DNA from: Frankiales bacterium
GTDB taxonomy: Bacteria > Actinomycetota > Actinomycetes > JAFAQI01
NCBI GenBank assembly: GCA_019246495.1
Contig: JAFAQI010000483.1
Location: 1 to 10,667 of the forward strand
Length of the DNA stretch: 10,667 nucleotides
Reading direction: 5' to 3'
Shown here: positions 1 to 6,806 of the stretch, piece by piece
How the letters are laid out: each line of letters begins with the position of its first letter
How positions within the stretch are numbered: position 1 is the first letter of the stretch
Notes under the pieces: model-generated
Databases searched by the model: none
Seen by the model: only the letters and a program-made list of their open reading frames with translations
Told to the model about the DNA's origin: nothing
Translations under genes and position numbers: made by a program

Positions 1-374
1 CCGGTCTCCAGCACGACACGCCGTGCGCCGAGATCTGCGGCAAGGCCTTCGAGATGGCGCAGCAACACCCTGGCGATGCCACGACCGCGCGCGGACGGTA
101 CGACGTACATCCGCTTGATCTCGGCCGCGTCCGCTCCGGCACCGTCCGCGACGGCGATCGACTCGTCGAGCAACCGCACGCCGCCGATCGCCACCGGCGT
201 CGTGTCGAGATAGCCGACAACGAACGTGCCGCGGGGTGGCGTGAACTGCGCGGCGTCGACCGGCGACTCGTCGGGTCCGCCGTAGCGTTCGACGTACTCC
301 AGCTGCACGGCCGCGATCAGCGCTTGCGCGCTCGGTCCGTCGTACGGCTCCTCGCGCAGCTCCACGTCGCTCAC
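1..374 (-). CDS. GNAT-family N-acetyltransferase (3' end missing)
   Basis: Reading leftwards from a GTG at 374, the frame is open for 124 codons and runs off the window edge, so the C-terminus is missing. The protein shows the core of a Gcn5-related acetyltransferase: a beta-strand/bulge segment EIKRMYVVP at residues 85-93, followed by the acetyl-CoA pyrophosphate loop ARGRGIA at 95-101 and then a helix LLRHLEGLA and a strand ending VLETG. Family members transfer an acetyl group from acetyl-CoA to an amine; the substrate cannot be told from this part. It lies 28 bases downstream of thiL on the same strand, so co-transcription is plausible. No good Shine-Dalgarno precedes the GTG, so the start is less certain than the family. 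Confidence in GNAT is high. Confidence 0.85.
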   Translation of the reverse strand, partial: MSDVELREEPYDGPSAQALIAAVQLEYVERYGGPDESPVDAAQFTPPRGTFVVGYLDTTPVAIGGVRLLDESIAVADGAGADAAEIKRMYVVPSARGRGIARVLLRHLEGLAADLGARRVVLET

Positions 375-402
375 CCGGCGAGGCTATGGCGCCCGCGCCG
401 GG

Positions 403-1383
403 TCAGGCGAAGTGCTGGTGCCCGCTCGGTCCGGCGGGCGTCTCGTCGACGAACACGACGCCTGGATCACCGGTGACCACCCGGCCGACCTGCGCGAATG
501 GCACCGGCGCATCGAGGTCCGCGAGCAACGTGACCGCGCGCAGCGCCGCGTCCGACCGCATGGTCGCGGCGAACGCGTGGTCCTCACCCCCGCCGGCCAC
601 CCAGCTGCGCGGATCGACTCCGAGCGCGAGCGCCGCCTCGACCAGCTCCGGCGGCAACGGCAGGTCGTCGCTCGCCAGCTCGATGCGCACACCGGACGCG
701 ATCGCGATGTGACCGAGGTCGGCGACCAGGCCATCGGACACGTCGACCATCGCAGTCGCGCCGGCCTCGGCGAGCCGCAGCGCCGCGTCGTAGGCGACGT
801 CCGGCACCCGGTGCGCGTCCGCGAGCGGATGGTCGCTCCGACCGGCGGACAGCAACGCGAGCCCGGCGGCGGCGAACCCGAGCCGGCCGGCGACAACAAC
901 GACGTCACCCGGTTTCGCACCGGCCCGCGTGACGGCGGTGCGGCCGCGCAGGTCGCCGAGTGCCGTGACCGCGACGACGAGAACGTCCGCGGCCGACAGG
1001 TCTCCACCGACCACCGACACCCGCAGCCGGGCGCACTCGTCGCGCAGCCCGTCGGTCAGCCCGTCGACCCAGCCGACCTCGAGATCCGCCGGTGCCGCGA
1101 GCCCGACCACCAACGCGGTGGGCACGGCGCCCATCGCGAGGATGTCGGCAAGATTCTGGGCGGCGGCCTTGCGGCCCACGTCGTACGCCGTCGACCAGTC
1201 GCGGCGGAAGTGCTGCCCTTCGACGAGAAGGTCCGTGCTGACGACCACGCGGCCGTCCGAGACACGCACCACCGCGGCGTCGTCACCGGGGCCGATCAGC
1301 ACCCCCTCGCCCTGCGGCAGGCGCGCGGCGATGCGGGCGACGAGAGCGAACTCCCCGTCGTCCGAGACCGTCCCATCCGAAAC
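403..1383 (-). CDS. thiL: Thiamine-monophosphate kinase ThiL
   Basis: ThiL phosphorylates thiamine monophosphate to thiamine diphosphate, the last step of the cofactor pathway, in the cytoplasm. Motifs match the AIR synthase/ThiL fold: N-terminal GEFALVARIA at residues 10-19, the nucleotide/Mg motif GPGDDAAVV at 31-39, STDLLVEGQHF at 49-59, QNLADILAMGA at 76-86, GGDLS at 126-130, DVSDGL at 214-219, GGGEDHAF at 265-272 and a C-terminal HQHF. With the start proposed here the product is 326 residues, close to the 325 of E. coli ThiL. The start is odd: the first in-frame GTG (1302) would remove the conserved GEF segment, and no ATG, GTG or TTG lies upstream in frame. A GTT at 1381-1383 lies 8 bases after a perfect AGGAGG (1392-1397), so I place the start there. 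It may be a non-standard start or a base error for GTG. Confidence 0.9.
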   Translation of the reverse strand, partial: VSDGTVSDDGEFALVARIAARLPQGEGVLIGPGDDAAVVRVSDGRVVVSTDLLVEGQHFRRDWSTAYDVGRKAAAQNLADILAMGAVPTALVVGLAAPADLEVGWVDGLTDGLRDECARLRVSVVGGDLSAADVLVVAVTALGDLRGRTAVTRAGAKPGDVVVVAGRLGFAAAGLALLSAGRSDHPLADAHRVPDVAYDAALRLAEAGATAMVDVSDGLVADLGHIAIASGVRIELASDDLPLPPELVEAALALGVDPRSWVAGGGEDHAFAATMRSDAALRAVTLLADLDAPVPFAQVGRVVTGDPGVVFVDETPAGPSGHQHFA

Positions 1384-1451
1384 CGAGATGTCCTCCTCGT
1401 CCGTCGTTCGATAGCGTGCCAGGGCAGCCCCGACTCGATCTAGGAGTAGCA
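1384..1451. promoter_or_regulatory. Divergent thiL / lrp-like intergenic region with ribosome sites
   Basis: This 68-base gap separates two divergently read genes. It holds the AGGAGG of thiL (minus strand, 1392-1397) and an AGGAG for the lrp-like gene (plus strand, 1442-1446), 5 bases before its GTG. A TAGCGT at 1412-1417 fits the actinobacterial -10 pattern TAnnnT on the plus strand, but no good -35 lies 17-18 bases before it. I could not find a convincing -10 for thiL. Promoters must lie here or overlap the gene ends; their exact positions are not resolved. Confidence 0.45.
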
Positions 1452-1688
1452 GTGACCGTGCAGGCCTACATCCTCATCCAGACGGAGGTCGGCAAGGCGG
1501 CTGCCGTCGCCTCGGAGATCGCGACCATCAAGGGCGTCACGATGGCGGAAGACGTCACCGGCCCCTACGACGTCATCGTGCGCGCCGAGGCCCGCAACGT
1601 CGACGAGCTGGGCAAGCTCGTGGTCGCCAAGGTGCAGGGCGTCAACGGCATCACCCGGACCCTCACCTGTCCGGTCGTTCACCTCTAG
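1452..1688 (+). CDS. Stand-alone Lrp/AsnC ligand-binding (RAM) domain protein
   Basis: A 78-residue protein that matches the ligand-binding half of Lrp/AsnC regulators: an opening strand VQAYILIQTEVG, a helix AAAVASEIATIKGV, the typical turn VTGPYDVIVRAEA, and a final VQGVNGITRTLTCPVV. There is no helix-turn-helix DNA-binding part. Such single-domain proteins are common in actinobacteria beside thiL; the fold forms dimers or octamers that bind amino acids, so a sensing role or modulation of full Lrp proteins is likely, but its partner is unknown. The GTG at 1452 is preceded by AGGAG with 5 bases of spacing, which favours it over an in-frame ATG at 1416 that would overlap the promoter region and has no ribosome site. 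It lies directly before the DUF3515 gene, probably in one transcript. Confidence 0.88.
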   Translation: MTVQAYILIQTEVGKAAAVASEIATIKGVTMAEDVTGPYDVIVRAEARNVDELGKLVVAKVQGVNGITRTLTCPVVHL

Positions 1689-1704
1689 TCGCAGCGGCGG
1701 TCGG

Positions 1705-1724
1705 CGCCACCGTGATCGGTGGCG
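1705..1724 (+). other. Hairpin just after the lrp-like stop, holding the DUF3515 GTG in its loop
   Basis: The sequence CGCCACC (1705-1711) and GGTGGCG (1718-1724) form a perfect 7-base-pair stem with the loop GTGATC. The loop contains the only standard start codon (GTG, 1712) for the DUF3515 frame. It lies 16 bases after the lrp-like stop codon and has no T run. It could be a weak terminator, a translation control element, or chance in GC-rich coding DNA. Confidence 0.4.
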
Positions 1725-2131
1725 TTACAGGCATCGCCGGCTGCACCGCCGGCACCGTCTCGGTCACGCCACCGCGCCCGCCCGGCATCGTCCGCGAGGC
1801 ATGCGCGCATCTCGTCGACTACCTGCCGACGTTCCTCAGCGGGCACCGCTCCCGCGTCGTGCAACCGCGCTCGCCACTCGTGCACGCCTGGGGATCGCCG
1901 CCGATCGTGCTGCGCTGCGGAGTGCCGAAGCCGAAGGGGTTTGACCCCGCGTCGCCGCAGGTGGCGCAGGTCAACGGCGTCCAGTGGTTCCAGGTCGTCG
2001 GTGCGAAGGCCGTCACTTGGACGGCGATCCGCAAGACCGCGGACGTCGAGCTCGTCGTGCCGACGAGCTATCAGTCGCAGGGGCCATTCCTCGTCGTGAT
2101 CGGGCGCTCGCTCACTCGCTCACTGCCCTGA
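1712..2131 (+). CDS. DUF3515 family lipoprotein-like protein
   Basis: The product is 139 residues from the GTG at 1712. The body resembles the actinobacterial DUF3515 family by its two well-spaced cysteines (CAHLVDYLP and IVLRCGVPKP), a NGVQWFQV segment and a closing strand FLVVIGRSL. The function of the family is not known. A lipobox-like IAGC puts the cysteine at residue 11, which would be anchored to the membrane outside. From 1712 the signal peptide would be only 10 residues with no positive charge. The same frame is open upstream and encodes a much better signal sequence with an arginine and a hydrophobic stretch (RSPLVAAAVGATVIGG), overlapping the end of the lrp-like gene, but that stretch has no ATG, GTG or TTG (only CTG at 1667). 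The true start is therefore unresolved. It converges on ddl with 19 bases between stops and no clear terminator. Confidence 0.75.
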   Translation: MIGGVTGIAGCTAGTVSVTPPRPPGIVREACAHLVDYLPTFLSGHRSRVVQPRSPLVHAWGSPPIVLRCGVPKPKGFDPASPQVAQVNGVQWFQVVGAKAVTWTAIRKTADVELVVPTSYQSQGPFLVVIGRSLTRSLP

Positions 2132-2150
2132 CGTCGCGGCTGTCGTTGGG

Positions 2151-3239
2151 TCAGCGCAGACCCGTGCCGCGGCGCAACGCATCGTCGAGCAACCGGCTGA
2201 CGAGCTCGCGGTAGTCGACGCCGGACGCCGCCCACATCCGCGGAAACATGGACGCCGGCGTGAAACCCGGCATCGTGTTGACCTCGTTGACGACGACCGC
2301 GCCGTCATCGCTCACGAAGAAGTCGACGCGGGCAAGTCCTTCGCAACCCAAGGCGTCGAACGCGATGACAGCCGTCTTGCGAATTTGCTCGATCTGCTCG
2401 GGCGGCAGCTGCGGCGGGATGTCGAACTCGGTGGCGTCGGTCAGATACTTCGCCTCGAAGTCATAGAACGACTGGCCGCCGGTGACCCGGATCTCGGCGG
2501 GCGTCGATGCCTGTGGGACACCGTCCGGACCGGCGAGCACACCGCACTCGACCTCACGACCCACGACTGCGCTCTCGACGAGCACCTTCGGGTCGTGCGT
2601 CGCGGCGAGGTCGATTGCCGCCGCGAGGTCTGCCGGGTCGTCGACGCGGGAGATGCCGATCGACGACCCGCCGCGCGCCGGCTTCACGAAGACCGGCAGG
2701 CCGAGAGCGGTGACGTCGGGAAGCGGCTGGCCCCGTCGTACGACGGCGTAGGGCGGCACCGCGAGACCACTGGCCGCGAGCAGCTGCTTCATGCGGTGCT
2801 TGTCCATCGCGGCCGCGGATGCGAACACCCCCGACCCGACGTAGGGCACGCCGGCGAGCTCGAGCAGGCCCTGCAGCGTGCCGTCCTCGCCGTAGGACCC
2901 GTGCAGCAACGGGAACACCACATCGACGGCACCGATCTCGTCCGGCACCGCGGCGCCGTCGAGGACGACGAGTTCTTTCGCCGCGGGGTCCGCGGGCAGG
3001 GCGAGCGCCACGCCGGTCGGGTCGACGGCCGGAAGCTCACGGCCGCGGATGGCCAGCGCGCTCGCGTCGTCATGGCTGAGCACCCAGCGGCCCTCGGGCG
3101 TGATGCCGATGGGTACGACGTCGAAGCGCTCCCGGTCGATCGCCGCGAGAACACTTCCCGCAGACACACACGAGATCGCGTGTTCGGTGCTGCGGCCGCC
3201 GAAGACGACGGCGACCCGCAACCGGCGCCGGGAGCTCAT
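2151..3239 (-). CDS. ddl: D-alanine--D-alanine ligase
   Basis: Ddl joins two D-alanines using ATP, making the dipeptide that MurF adds to the peptidoglycan precursor; it is cytoplasmic and the target of D-cycloserine. The 362 residues are the usual length and show the ATP-grasp layout: [10 protein letters not shown] at 14-23, [12 protein letters not shown] at 113-124, the YVGSG and [10 protein letters not shown] region around 133-154, the ATP-binding [12 protein letters not shown] at 186-197, the omega-loop FYDFEAKY at 258-265, and the Mg-binding [12 protein letters not shown] at 317-328. The omega loop with its tyrosine and lysine is of the D-Ala-D-Ala type, not the D-Ala-D-lactate type of vancomycin-resistance ligases. 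The ATG at 3239 has no ribosome site but has a -10 box 7 bases upstream, so a leaderless mRNA is likely. No MurF gene is in the window. Confidence 0.97.
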   Translation of the reverse strand: MSSRRRLRVAVVFGGRSTEHAISCVSAGSVLAAIDRERFDVVPIGITPEGRWVLSHDDASALAIRGRELPAVDPTGVALALPADPAAKELVVLDGAAVPDEIGAVDVVFPLLHGSYGEDGTLQGLLELAGVPYVGSGVFASAAAMDKHRMKQLLAASGLAVPPYAVVRRGQPLPDVTALGLPVFVKPARGGSSIGISRVDDPADLAAAIDLAATHDPKVLVESAVVGREVECGVLAGPDGVPQASTPAEIRVTGGQSFYDFEAKYLTDATEFDIPPQLPPEQIEQIRKTAVIAFDALGCEGLARVDFFVSDDGAVVVNEVNTMPGFTPASMFPRMWAASGVDYRELVSRLLDDALRRGTGLR

Positions 3240-3246
3240 CGCGACG

Positions 3247-3252
3247 ACAGTA
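3247..3252 (-). promoter_or_regulatory. Candidate -10 box for leaderless ddl mRNA
   Basis: On the minus strand TACTGT fits TAnnnT and ends exactly 7 bases before the A of the ddl ATG, so transcription would begin at or next to the start codon. No Shine-Dalgarno is present, which agrees with leaderless translation, a common mode in actinobacteria. No clear -35 box is seen at 16-18 bases, as that space holds a GC hairpin. Confidence 0.5.
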
Positions 3253-3270
3253 CCCGGCGCGGGTGCCGGG
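3253..3270 (-). other. Short GC hairpin between the RipA-like gene and ddl
   Basis: CCCGGC (3253-3258) and GCCGGG (3265-3270) pair perfectly around a 6-base loop. It lies 5 bases after the stop codon of the RipA-like gene and directly against the ddl -10 box. It could stop transcription from the upstream gene, but it has no T run and the stem is only 6 pairs, so a role is uncertain. Confidence 0.35.
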
Positions 3271-3275
3271 TCGGG

Positions 3276-4493
3276 TCAGCCGGCGTAAGGACGGATGACG
3301 CCGATGAGGTCCGGCCGCCACACCGAGCTGATGCGGACGTTGGCGCCGGTGTAGGGCGCCTCGACCATCTCGCCGTTGCCGATGTACATGCCGACGTGAT
3401 GGATCGTGTTCGGGTCGCTCGTGTTGGTGGCGAAGAATGCGAGGTCTCCGGGGCGCATCGCCGACGTCGCGATGCGCACGCCTTCCTGCCACTGGTAGCC
3501 GGTGTAGTGGTCGATGTGCACGCCGACCTGCGCGTAGGCCCACATCGTCAGTCCGGAGCAGTCGTAGGTGTCCGGGCCGGCCGCGCCCCACTCGTAGGGC
3601 TTGCCGATCTGCGACTCCGCTTGCTGCACCGCTTGCTGTTCCGTCGATGCGGAGGCGGTGCCGGCGACGGCACCGGTTGCGCCACCGGTCGATCGGTGCT
3701 GCGTCTGCACGACCTGTGCAGCGGCGGCGCGCGCAGCCGCACGCGCCCGCGCCCGTGCGATGGACAACAGCCGTGCTCGCTCCAGCGCCGAGGCATGCCG
3801 ACGTGCGTCGGCGAGCAACCGGGCGAGCCGGTGCCGCCGCTGGACGAGTGAGGTGAGGGCGGCGGTCTGCTGCGCGACTGCCTTCTGCGCCTGGCTGCGC
3901 GCACGAGCGGCGGCTCGCGCGTCAGCTTGCGCCCGGAGCAAGGTCGTGTGCGCCTGGCGGGAGACGACGAGCTGATAGACGCGCGCGGCGTCGAACGCCT
4001 CGGTCGCGTCGCGTTGCGACCGTGAGATGACCTCGAGCGTGCCGGCGCGGTCGATCATGTCCTGCGGCCCGTTGGCCGTCAGCAAGGCGTCGATCGATGA
4101 CAGTCCGCCGGTGATGTAGGCCGTCCGCGCGAAGCGTGCAACGCGCTGTTGTGCCGACCCCAGCTGGTGGGTGGCCGCGGCCAGGACGACGTCAGCCGCT
4201 GTCGCTTGCCGGCGATCGGCCACTTCGCGCACCCGCGCGCCGTTGTAGGCCTCGATGGCGATCTCGGCGCGCGCCTGGAGCTGCTGGAGCGCAGCGCGCG
4301 CGTCGACAAGACGCGCGGCCGCTCGGCGTACCTGTCGTTCCCGCTGGGAGACCGCGGCCCGGCCCGCGGCCACGGCGCGGGCTGACGGCCCGTGACCGTG
4401 ACCGGCACTGGCGGGCGCTGCCGAGACGGGTGCGAGAAGGCTGCCGGCGAGCACGGCGACGGTCGCCCCGCGGCGCAACCGCATCGACGCCAT
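3276..4493 (-). CDS. Secreted NlpC/P60 peptidoglycan endopeptidase (RipA-like)
   Basis: The 405 residues divide into an N-terminal signal peptide (basic MRLRRG, hydrophobic core 10-24, and a cleavage site near ASA-G at 30/31), a long coiled-coil region at about 40-265, a flexible Thr/Ser/Gly/Ala linker at about 266-285, and a C-terminal NlpC/P60 domain at about 286-405. The catalytic cysteine is C312 in YDCSGLTMWAY and the histidine H366 in HHVGMYIG; E378 in MVEAP, 12 residues later, fits the third residue as in mycobacterial RipA (Cys-His-Glu). These enzymes cut the D-Glu-mDAP bond of peptidoglycan stems, mainly in septum splitting. The coiled coil is unusually rich in Arg and Ala. The ATG at 4493 is chosen because a promoter -10 lies 7 bases upstream; a second ATG at 4484 is possible. 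Confidence 0.93.
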   Translation of the reverse strand: MASMRLRRGATVAVLAGSLLAPVSAAPASAGHGHGPSARAVAAGRAAVSQRERQVRRAAARLVDARAALQQLQARAEIAIEAYNGARVREVADRRQATAADVVLAAATHQLGSAQQRVARFARTAYITGGLSSIDALLTANGPQDMIDRAGTLEVISRSQRDATEAFDAARVYQLVVSRQAHTTLLRAQADARAAARARSQAQKAVAQQTAALTSLVQRRHRLARLLADARRHASALERARLLSIARARARAAARAAAAQVVQTQHRSTGGATGAVAGTASASTEQQAVQQAESQIGKPYEWGAAGPDTYDCSGLTMWAYAQVGVHIDHYTGYQWQEGVRIATSAMRPGDLAFFATNTSDPNTIHHVGMYIGNGEMVEAPYTGANVRISSVWRPDLIGVIRPYAG

Positions 4494-4497
4494 GCCT

Positions 4498-4511
4498 GTG
4501 ACTGTAGTGAC
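4498..4511 (-). promoter_or_regulatory. Direct repeat straddling the RipA-like gene's -10 box
   Basis: On the minus strand GTCAC occurs twice, at 4511-4507 and 4502-4498, 9 bases apart, with the -10 box between and partly inside the two copies. A regulator bound here would block RNA polymerase. The half-site is similar to the GTCACA-type repeats I recall for the response regulator MtrA, which controls ripA-type genes in mycobacteria, but the identity is only a guess. Confidence 0.3.
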
Positions 4512-4529
4512 AGATGGGGCAGTTGGGAA
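4501..4529 (-). promoter_or_regulatory. Candidate promoter of the RipA-like gene (leaderless)
   Basis: On the minus strand TTCCCA (4529-4524), a 17-base spacer and TACAGT (4506-4501) form a fair housekeeping-sigma promoter. The -10 ends 7 bases before the ATG at 4493, so the transcript would start at or next to the A of the ATG and lack a ribosome site. Confidence 0.55.
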
Positions 4530-4540
4530 CGATCGTGCGC

Positions 4541-5803
4541 TCAGCCGAGCGCGTCGAGCGCTGCGCTGAGGTCCCGGATCAGGTCGTCCGGGTCCTCGAG
4601 GCCGATCGAGATCCGGACCGACGCCGGTCCGATTCCGGCTGCCGCGAGAGCCGCGTCGTCGAGCTGGCGATGCGTCGTCGAGGCGACGTGGCTCACGACC
4701 GTGTGCACCCCGCCGAGGCTCGTGGCGACCTCGGCGACGCGCAGCGCGTTGCAGAGCGCCAAGCCGGTGTCCCGATCACCCTCGGGTGTGACGGTGACGA
4801 TCGCGCCGTACCGGGTTCCCTCCGGGCCGGAGTCGAAGAGCTTGCCCGCGAGCGCATGCTGCGGATGCGAGGCGAGGCCCGGGTAGTCGAGCCGGGCGAC
4901 CCGCGGATGCTCGGCGAGCGCCTCGGCCACTGCGCGCGCGGTTGCACAGTGCCGCGCCACCCGCAACGGCAGTGTGGCCAGGCCGCGGTGCAGCAGGAAC
5001 GCCTCGTCCGGCGCCAGACCGCCACCGAGATCGATGCGCGCCTTTCGCACGTGTGCGACGAGGTCGACATCGCCGACGACGGCGCCGCCGGTCGCGTCGC
5101 TGTGACCGCCCAGATACTTCGTCGCGGAGTGCACGACGAGATTCGCGCCCCACTGCAACGGACGACATACGACGGGCGACGCGAACGTGCTGTCGACAAC
5201 GAACGGCACGCCCGCTTCGCGGCAGATCGCTGCGATCGCCGGAAGGTCGGCAACTGCCGTCGTCGGGTTGGCGATCGTCTCCGCCCAGACGACGGCCGTC
5301 TCGGGACGGATGGCGGCGCGAACGGCGTCGTTGTCGGTGCCGTCGACGAACGTCGCGTCCACACCGAAGCGGGCAAGGACATGACGGAGTACGCCGAACG
5401 TCCCGCCGTAGACGGCCGCGGGTGCGACCACGTGCTTGCCGACGCCGCCCAAGGTCAGCAGCACCGTGGAGATTGCCGCCATGCCTGACGCGAACGCCTG
5501 CGCCGCGACTGGCCGGTCGACGCCGTGTGCCTCGAGCGACGCAAGCCCCAACGCGAAGGCGTCGGCGGTCGGGTTGTCCACCCGGCTGTAGGAGTAGCCG
5601 CTGCTGCGGTCTCCCAGCACGTCGGCGTAGTCCTCTGCAGTGTCGAAGCGGAACGCAGCCGTGCGATAGGTCGGCAGACCGAGTGGCGGCTGCGCGGGGG
5701 CAGGCGGTCGCGGCGCGTGGACCGCGCGCGTGTTCTCGCCGCGCGATGCGCCGGCTCCGCCCTCGACGATCGGGAGGTTGTGCTGTTCGCCCGGCTCAGA
5801 CAT
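4541..5803 (-). CDS. Cys/Met-metabolism PLP-dependent enzyme (cystathionine gamma-lyase / O-acetylhomoserine sulfhydrylase family)
   Basis: The 420-residue protein is a fold-type I PLP enzyme of sulfur amino acid metabolism. Visible features are [10 protein letters not shown] at 70-79 (phosphate contact from the partner subunit), SGMAA at 106-110, the ring-stacking tyrosine Y132 in VYGGTF, D204 in VVDSTFASP binding the PLP nitrogen, the Schiff-base lysine K229 in [12 protein letters not shown], and R397 in VRISIGLED binding the substrate carboxylate. The C-terminal ASTTHRQL and [14 protein letters not shown] resemble O-acetylhomoserine sulfhydrylases, but where cystathionine gamma-lyases have Glu in GG(V/F)ES this protein has H367 (GGVHT), so the substrate cannot be fixed. 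There is a Pro-rich N-terminal extension of about 20-40 residues. Its ATG overlaps the gpsA stop by 8 bases, indicating translational coupling in a plsC-gpsA operon. Confidence 0.85.
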   Translation of the reverse strand: MSEPGEQHNLPIVEGGAGASRGENTRAVHAPRPPAPAQPPLGLPTYRTAAFRFDTAEDYADVLGDRSSGYSYSRVDNPTADAFALGLASLEAHGVDRPVAAQAFASGMAAISTVLLTLGGVGKHVVAPAAVYGGTFGVLRHVLARFGVDATFVDGTDNDAVRAAIRPETAVVWAETIANPTTAVADLPAIAAICREAGVPFVVDSTFASPVVCRPLQWGANLVVHSATKYLGGHSDATGGAVVGDVDLVAHVRKARIDLGGGLAPDEAFLLHRGLATLPLRVARHCATARAVAEALAEHPRVARLDYPGLASHPQHALAGKLFDSGPEGTRYGAIVTVTPEGDRDTGLALCNALRVAEVATSLGGVHTVVSHVASTTHRQLDDAALAAAGIGPASVRISIGLEDPDDLIRDLSAALDALG

Positions 5804-6806
5804 CGGCGTCTCTCTCGTGCTTGGGATCGCTGCTGAGCAAGGACAACAACATCTCCTGCACGGTCATGCCCTCGTGCACGACGAGCTCGACGTGCGCGGT
5901 GATGGGAACGGCGACGTGGTGCCGGCGCGCGAGGTCGAGGATCGACCGGCAAGACTTCACGCCCTCGGCGGTCTGCTGCGTGATCGCGATGACGTCGTCG
6001 ACGGACATGCCGCGGCCGAGGTTCTCGCCGAAGGTGCGGTTTCGGCTCAGCGGTGACATGCACGTCGCCACGAGGTCGCCGACACCGGCGAGACCGGCGA
6101 ACGTCAACGGCTCCGCGCCGAGCGCCTCGCCGATGCGCGCCATCTCGGCAAGCCCGCGTGTGATGAGCGACGCCTGCGCGTTGTCACCGAAACCGAGGCC
6201 GGCCGCCATGCCGACCGCCAGCGCGATCACATTCTTGACCGCGCCACCGAGCTCGCAACCGATGACGTCGTGGTTCGTGTAGGGCCGGAAGTAGCCCGAG
6301 TTGCAGGCCTGCTGCACCCGCTCGGCGACGTCGAGGTCGGTGCACGCGACGACACTCGCCGTCGGCTGCCGGCCCGCGATCTCGCGCGCGAGGTTGGGGC
6401 CAGAGACAACGGCGACGCGATCGGGATCGCAGTCCGCGACCTCGCAGATGACCTCGCTCATCCGCTTCGTCGTTCCGAGCTCGATGCCTTTCATCAGGCT
6501 GACGAGGACCGCGTCACTCGGCAGCAGGTCGCGCATCGACTCGAGGTTCTCCCGAGCGGTCTGCGACGGTACGGCGACAACCACGAGCTCGGCTTCCGCG
6601 AGAGCTTCATCGACGTCGGCGGTCGCGCGCAGGGCCGGCGAGAGCTCTGCGTCGGGAAGGTAGGCCGGGTTGCGATGTGTGCTGCTGATTGCCGAGGCGA
6701 TCTCCGGTCGCCGCGCCCACAGCACGGTGTCGGTGCCGGCGTCGACGAGCACCTGCGCGAAGGCAGTGCCCCACGAACCGGCGCCGAGCACTGCTGCGCG
6801 AGTCAC
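5796..6806 (-). CDS. gpsA: Glycerol-3-phosphate dehydrogenase [NAD(P)+]
   Basis: GpsA reduces dihydroxyacetone phosphate to sn-glycerol 3-phosphate, the backbone of phospholipids. The 336 residues have an N-terminal Rossmann fold with [10 protein letters not shown] at 8-17, the SLMKGIE segment at 103-109 (K106), [10 protein letters not shown] at 135-144, the catalytic lysine K191 in [11 protein letters not shown], and the C-terminal substrate-site segments [13 protein letters not shown] at 237-249 and SRNRTFG at 254-260. Length and motifs are those of normal bacterial GpsA. The start is GTG at 6806, overlapping the plsC TGA as GTGA (4 bases), with GGGAG 5 bases upstream inside plsC. The gene lies between an acyltransferase that acts later in the same lipid pathway and a PLP enzyme with which it overlaps, so the three are one operon. 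Confidence 0.97.
   Translation of the reverse strand: MTRAAVLGAGSWGTAFAQVLVDAGTDTVLWARRPEIASAISSTHRNPAYLPDAELSPALRATADVDEALAEAELVVVAVPSQTARENLESMRDLLPSDAVLVSLMKGIELGTTKRMSEVICEVADCDPDRVAVVSGPNLAREIAGRQPTASVVACTDLDVAERVQQACNSGYFRPYTNHDVIGCELGGAVKNVIALAVGMAAGLGFGDNAQASLITRGLAEMARIGEALGAEPLTFAGLAGVGDLVATCMSPLSRNRTFGENLGRGMSVDDVIAITQQTAEGVKSCRSILDLARRHHVAVPITAHVELVVHEGMTVQEMLLSLLSSDPKHERDADV

Noticed and set aside
412..1443. Plus-strand frame (343 codons) opposite thiL
   Set aside because: Shadow of thiL, whose motifs are unmistakable.
2151..3239. Vancomycin-resistance D-Ala-D-Lac ligase
   Set aside because: The omega loop FYDFEAKY is of the D-Ala-D-Ala type and no vanH- or vanX-like neighbour is present.
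2385..3851. Long plus-strand open frame (488 codons) opposite ddl and the RipA-like gene
   Set aside because: It is antisense to two clear genes, matches no family I know, has low-complexity Arg/His/Asp-rich composition, and arises from GC-rich third positions of the real frames.
4942..6282. Long plus-strand frame (446 codons) opposite the PLP gene and gpsA
   Set aside because: Arg/Ser/Pro-rich shadow of two well-supported genes; no domain recognisable.
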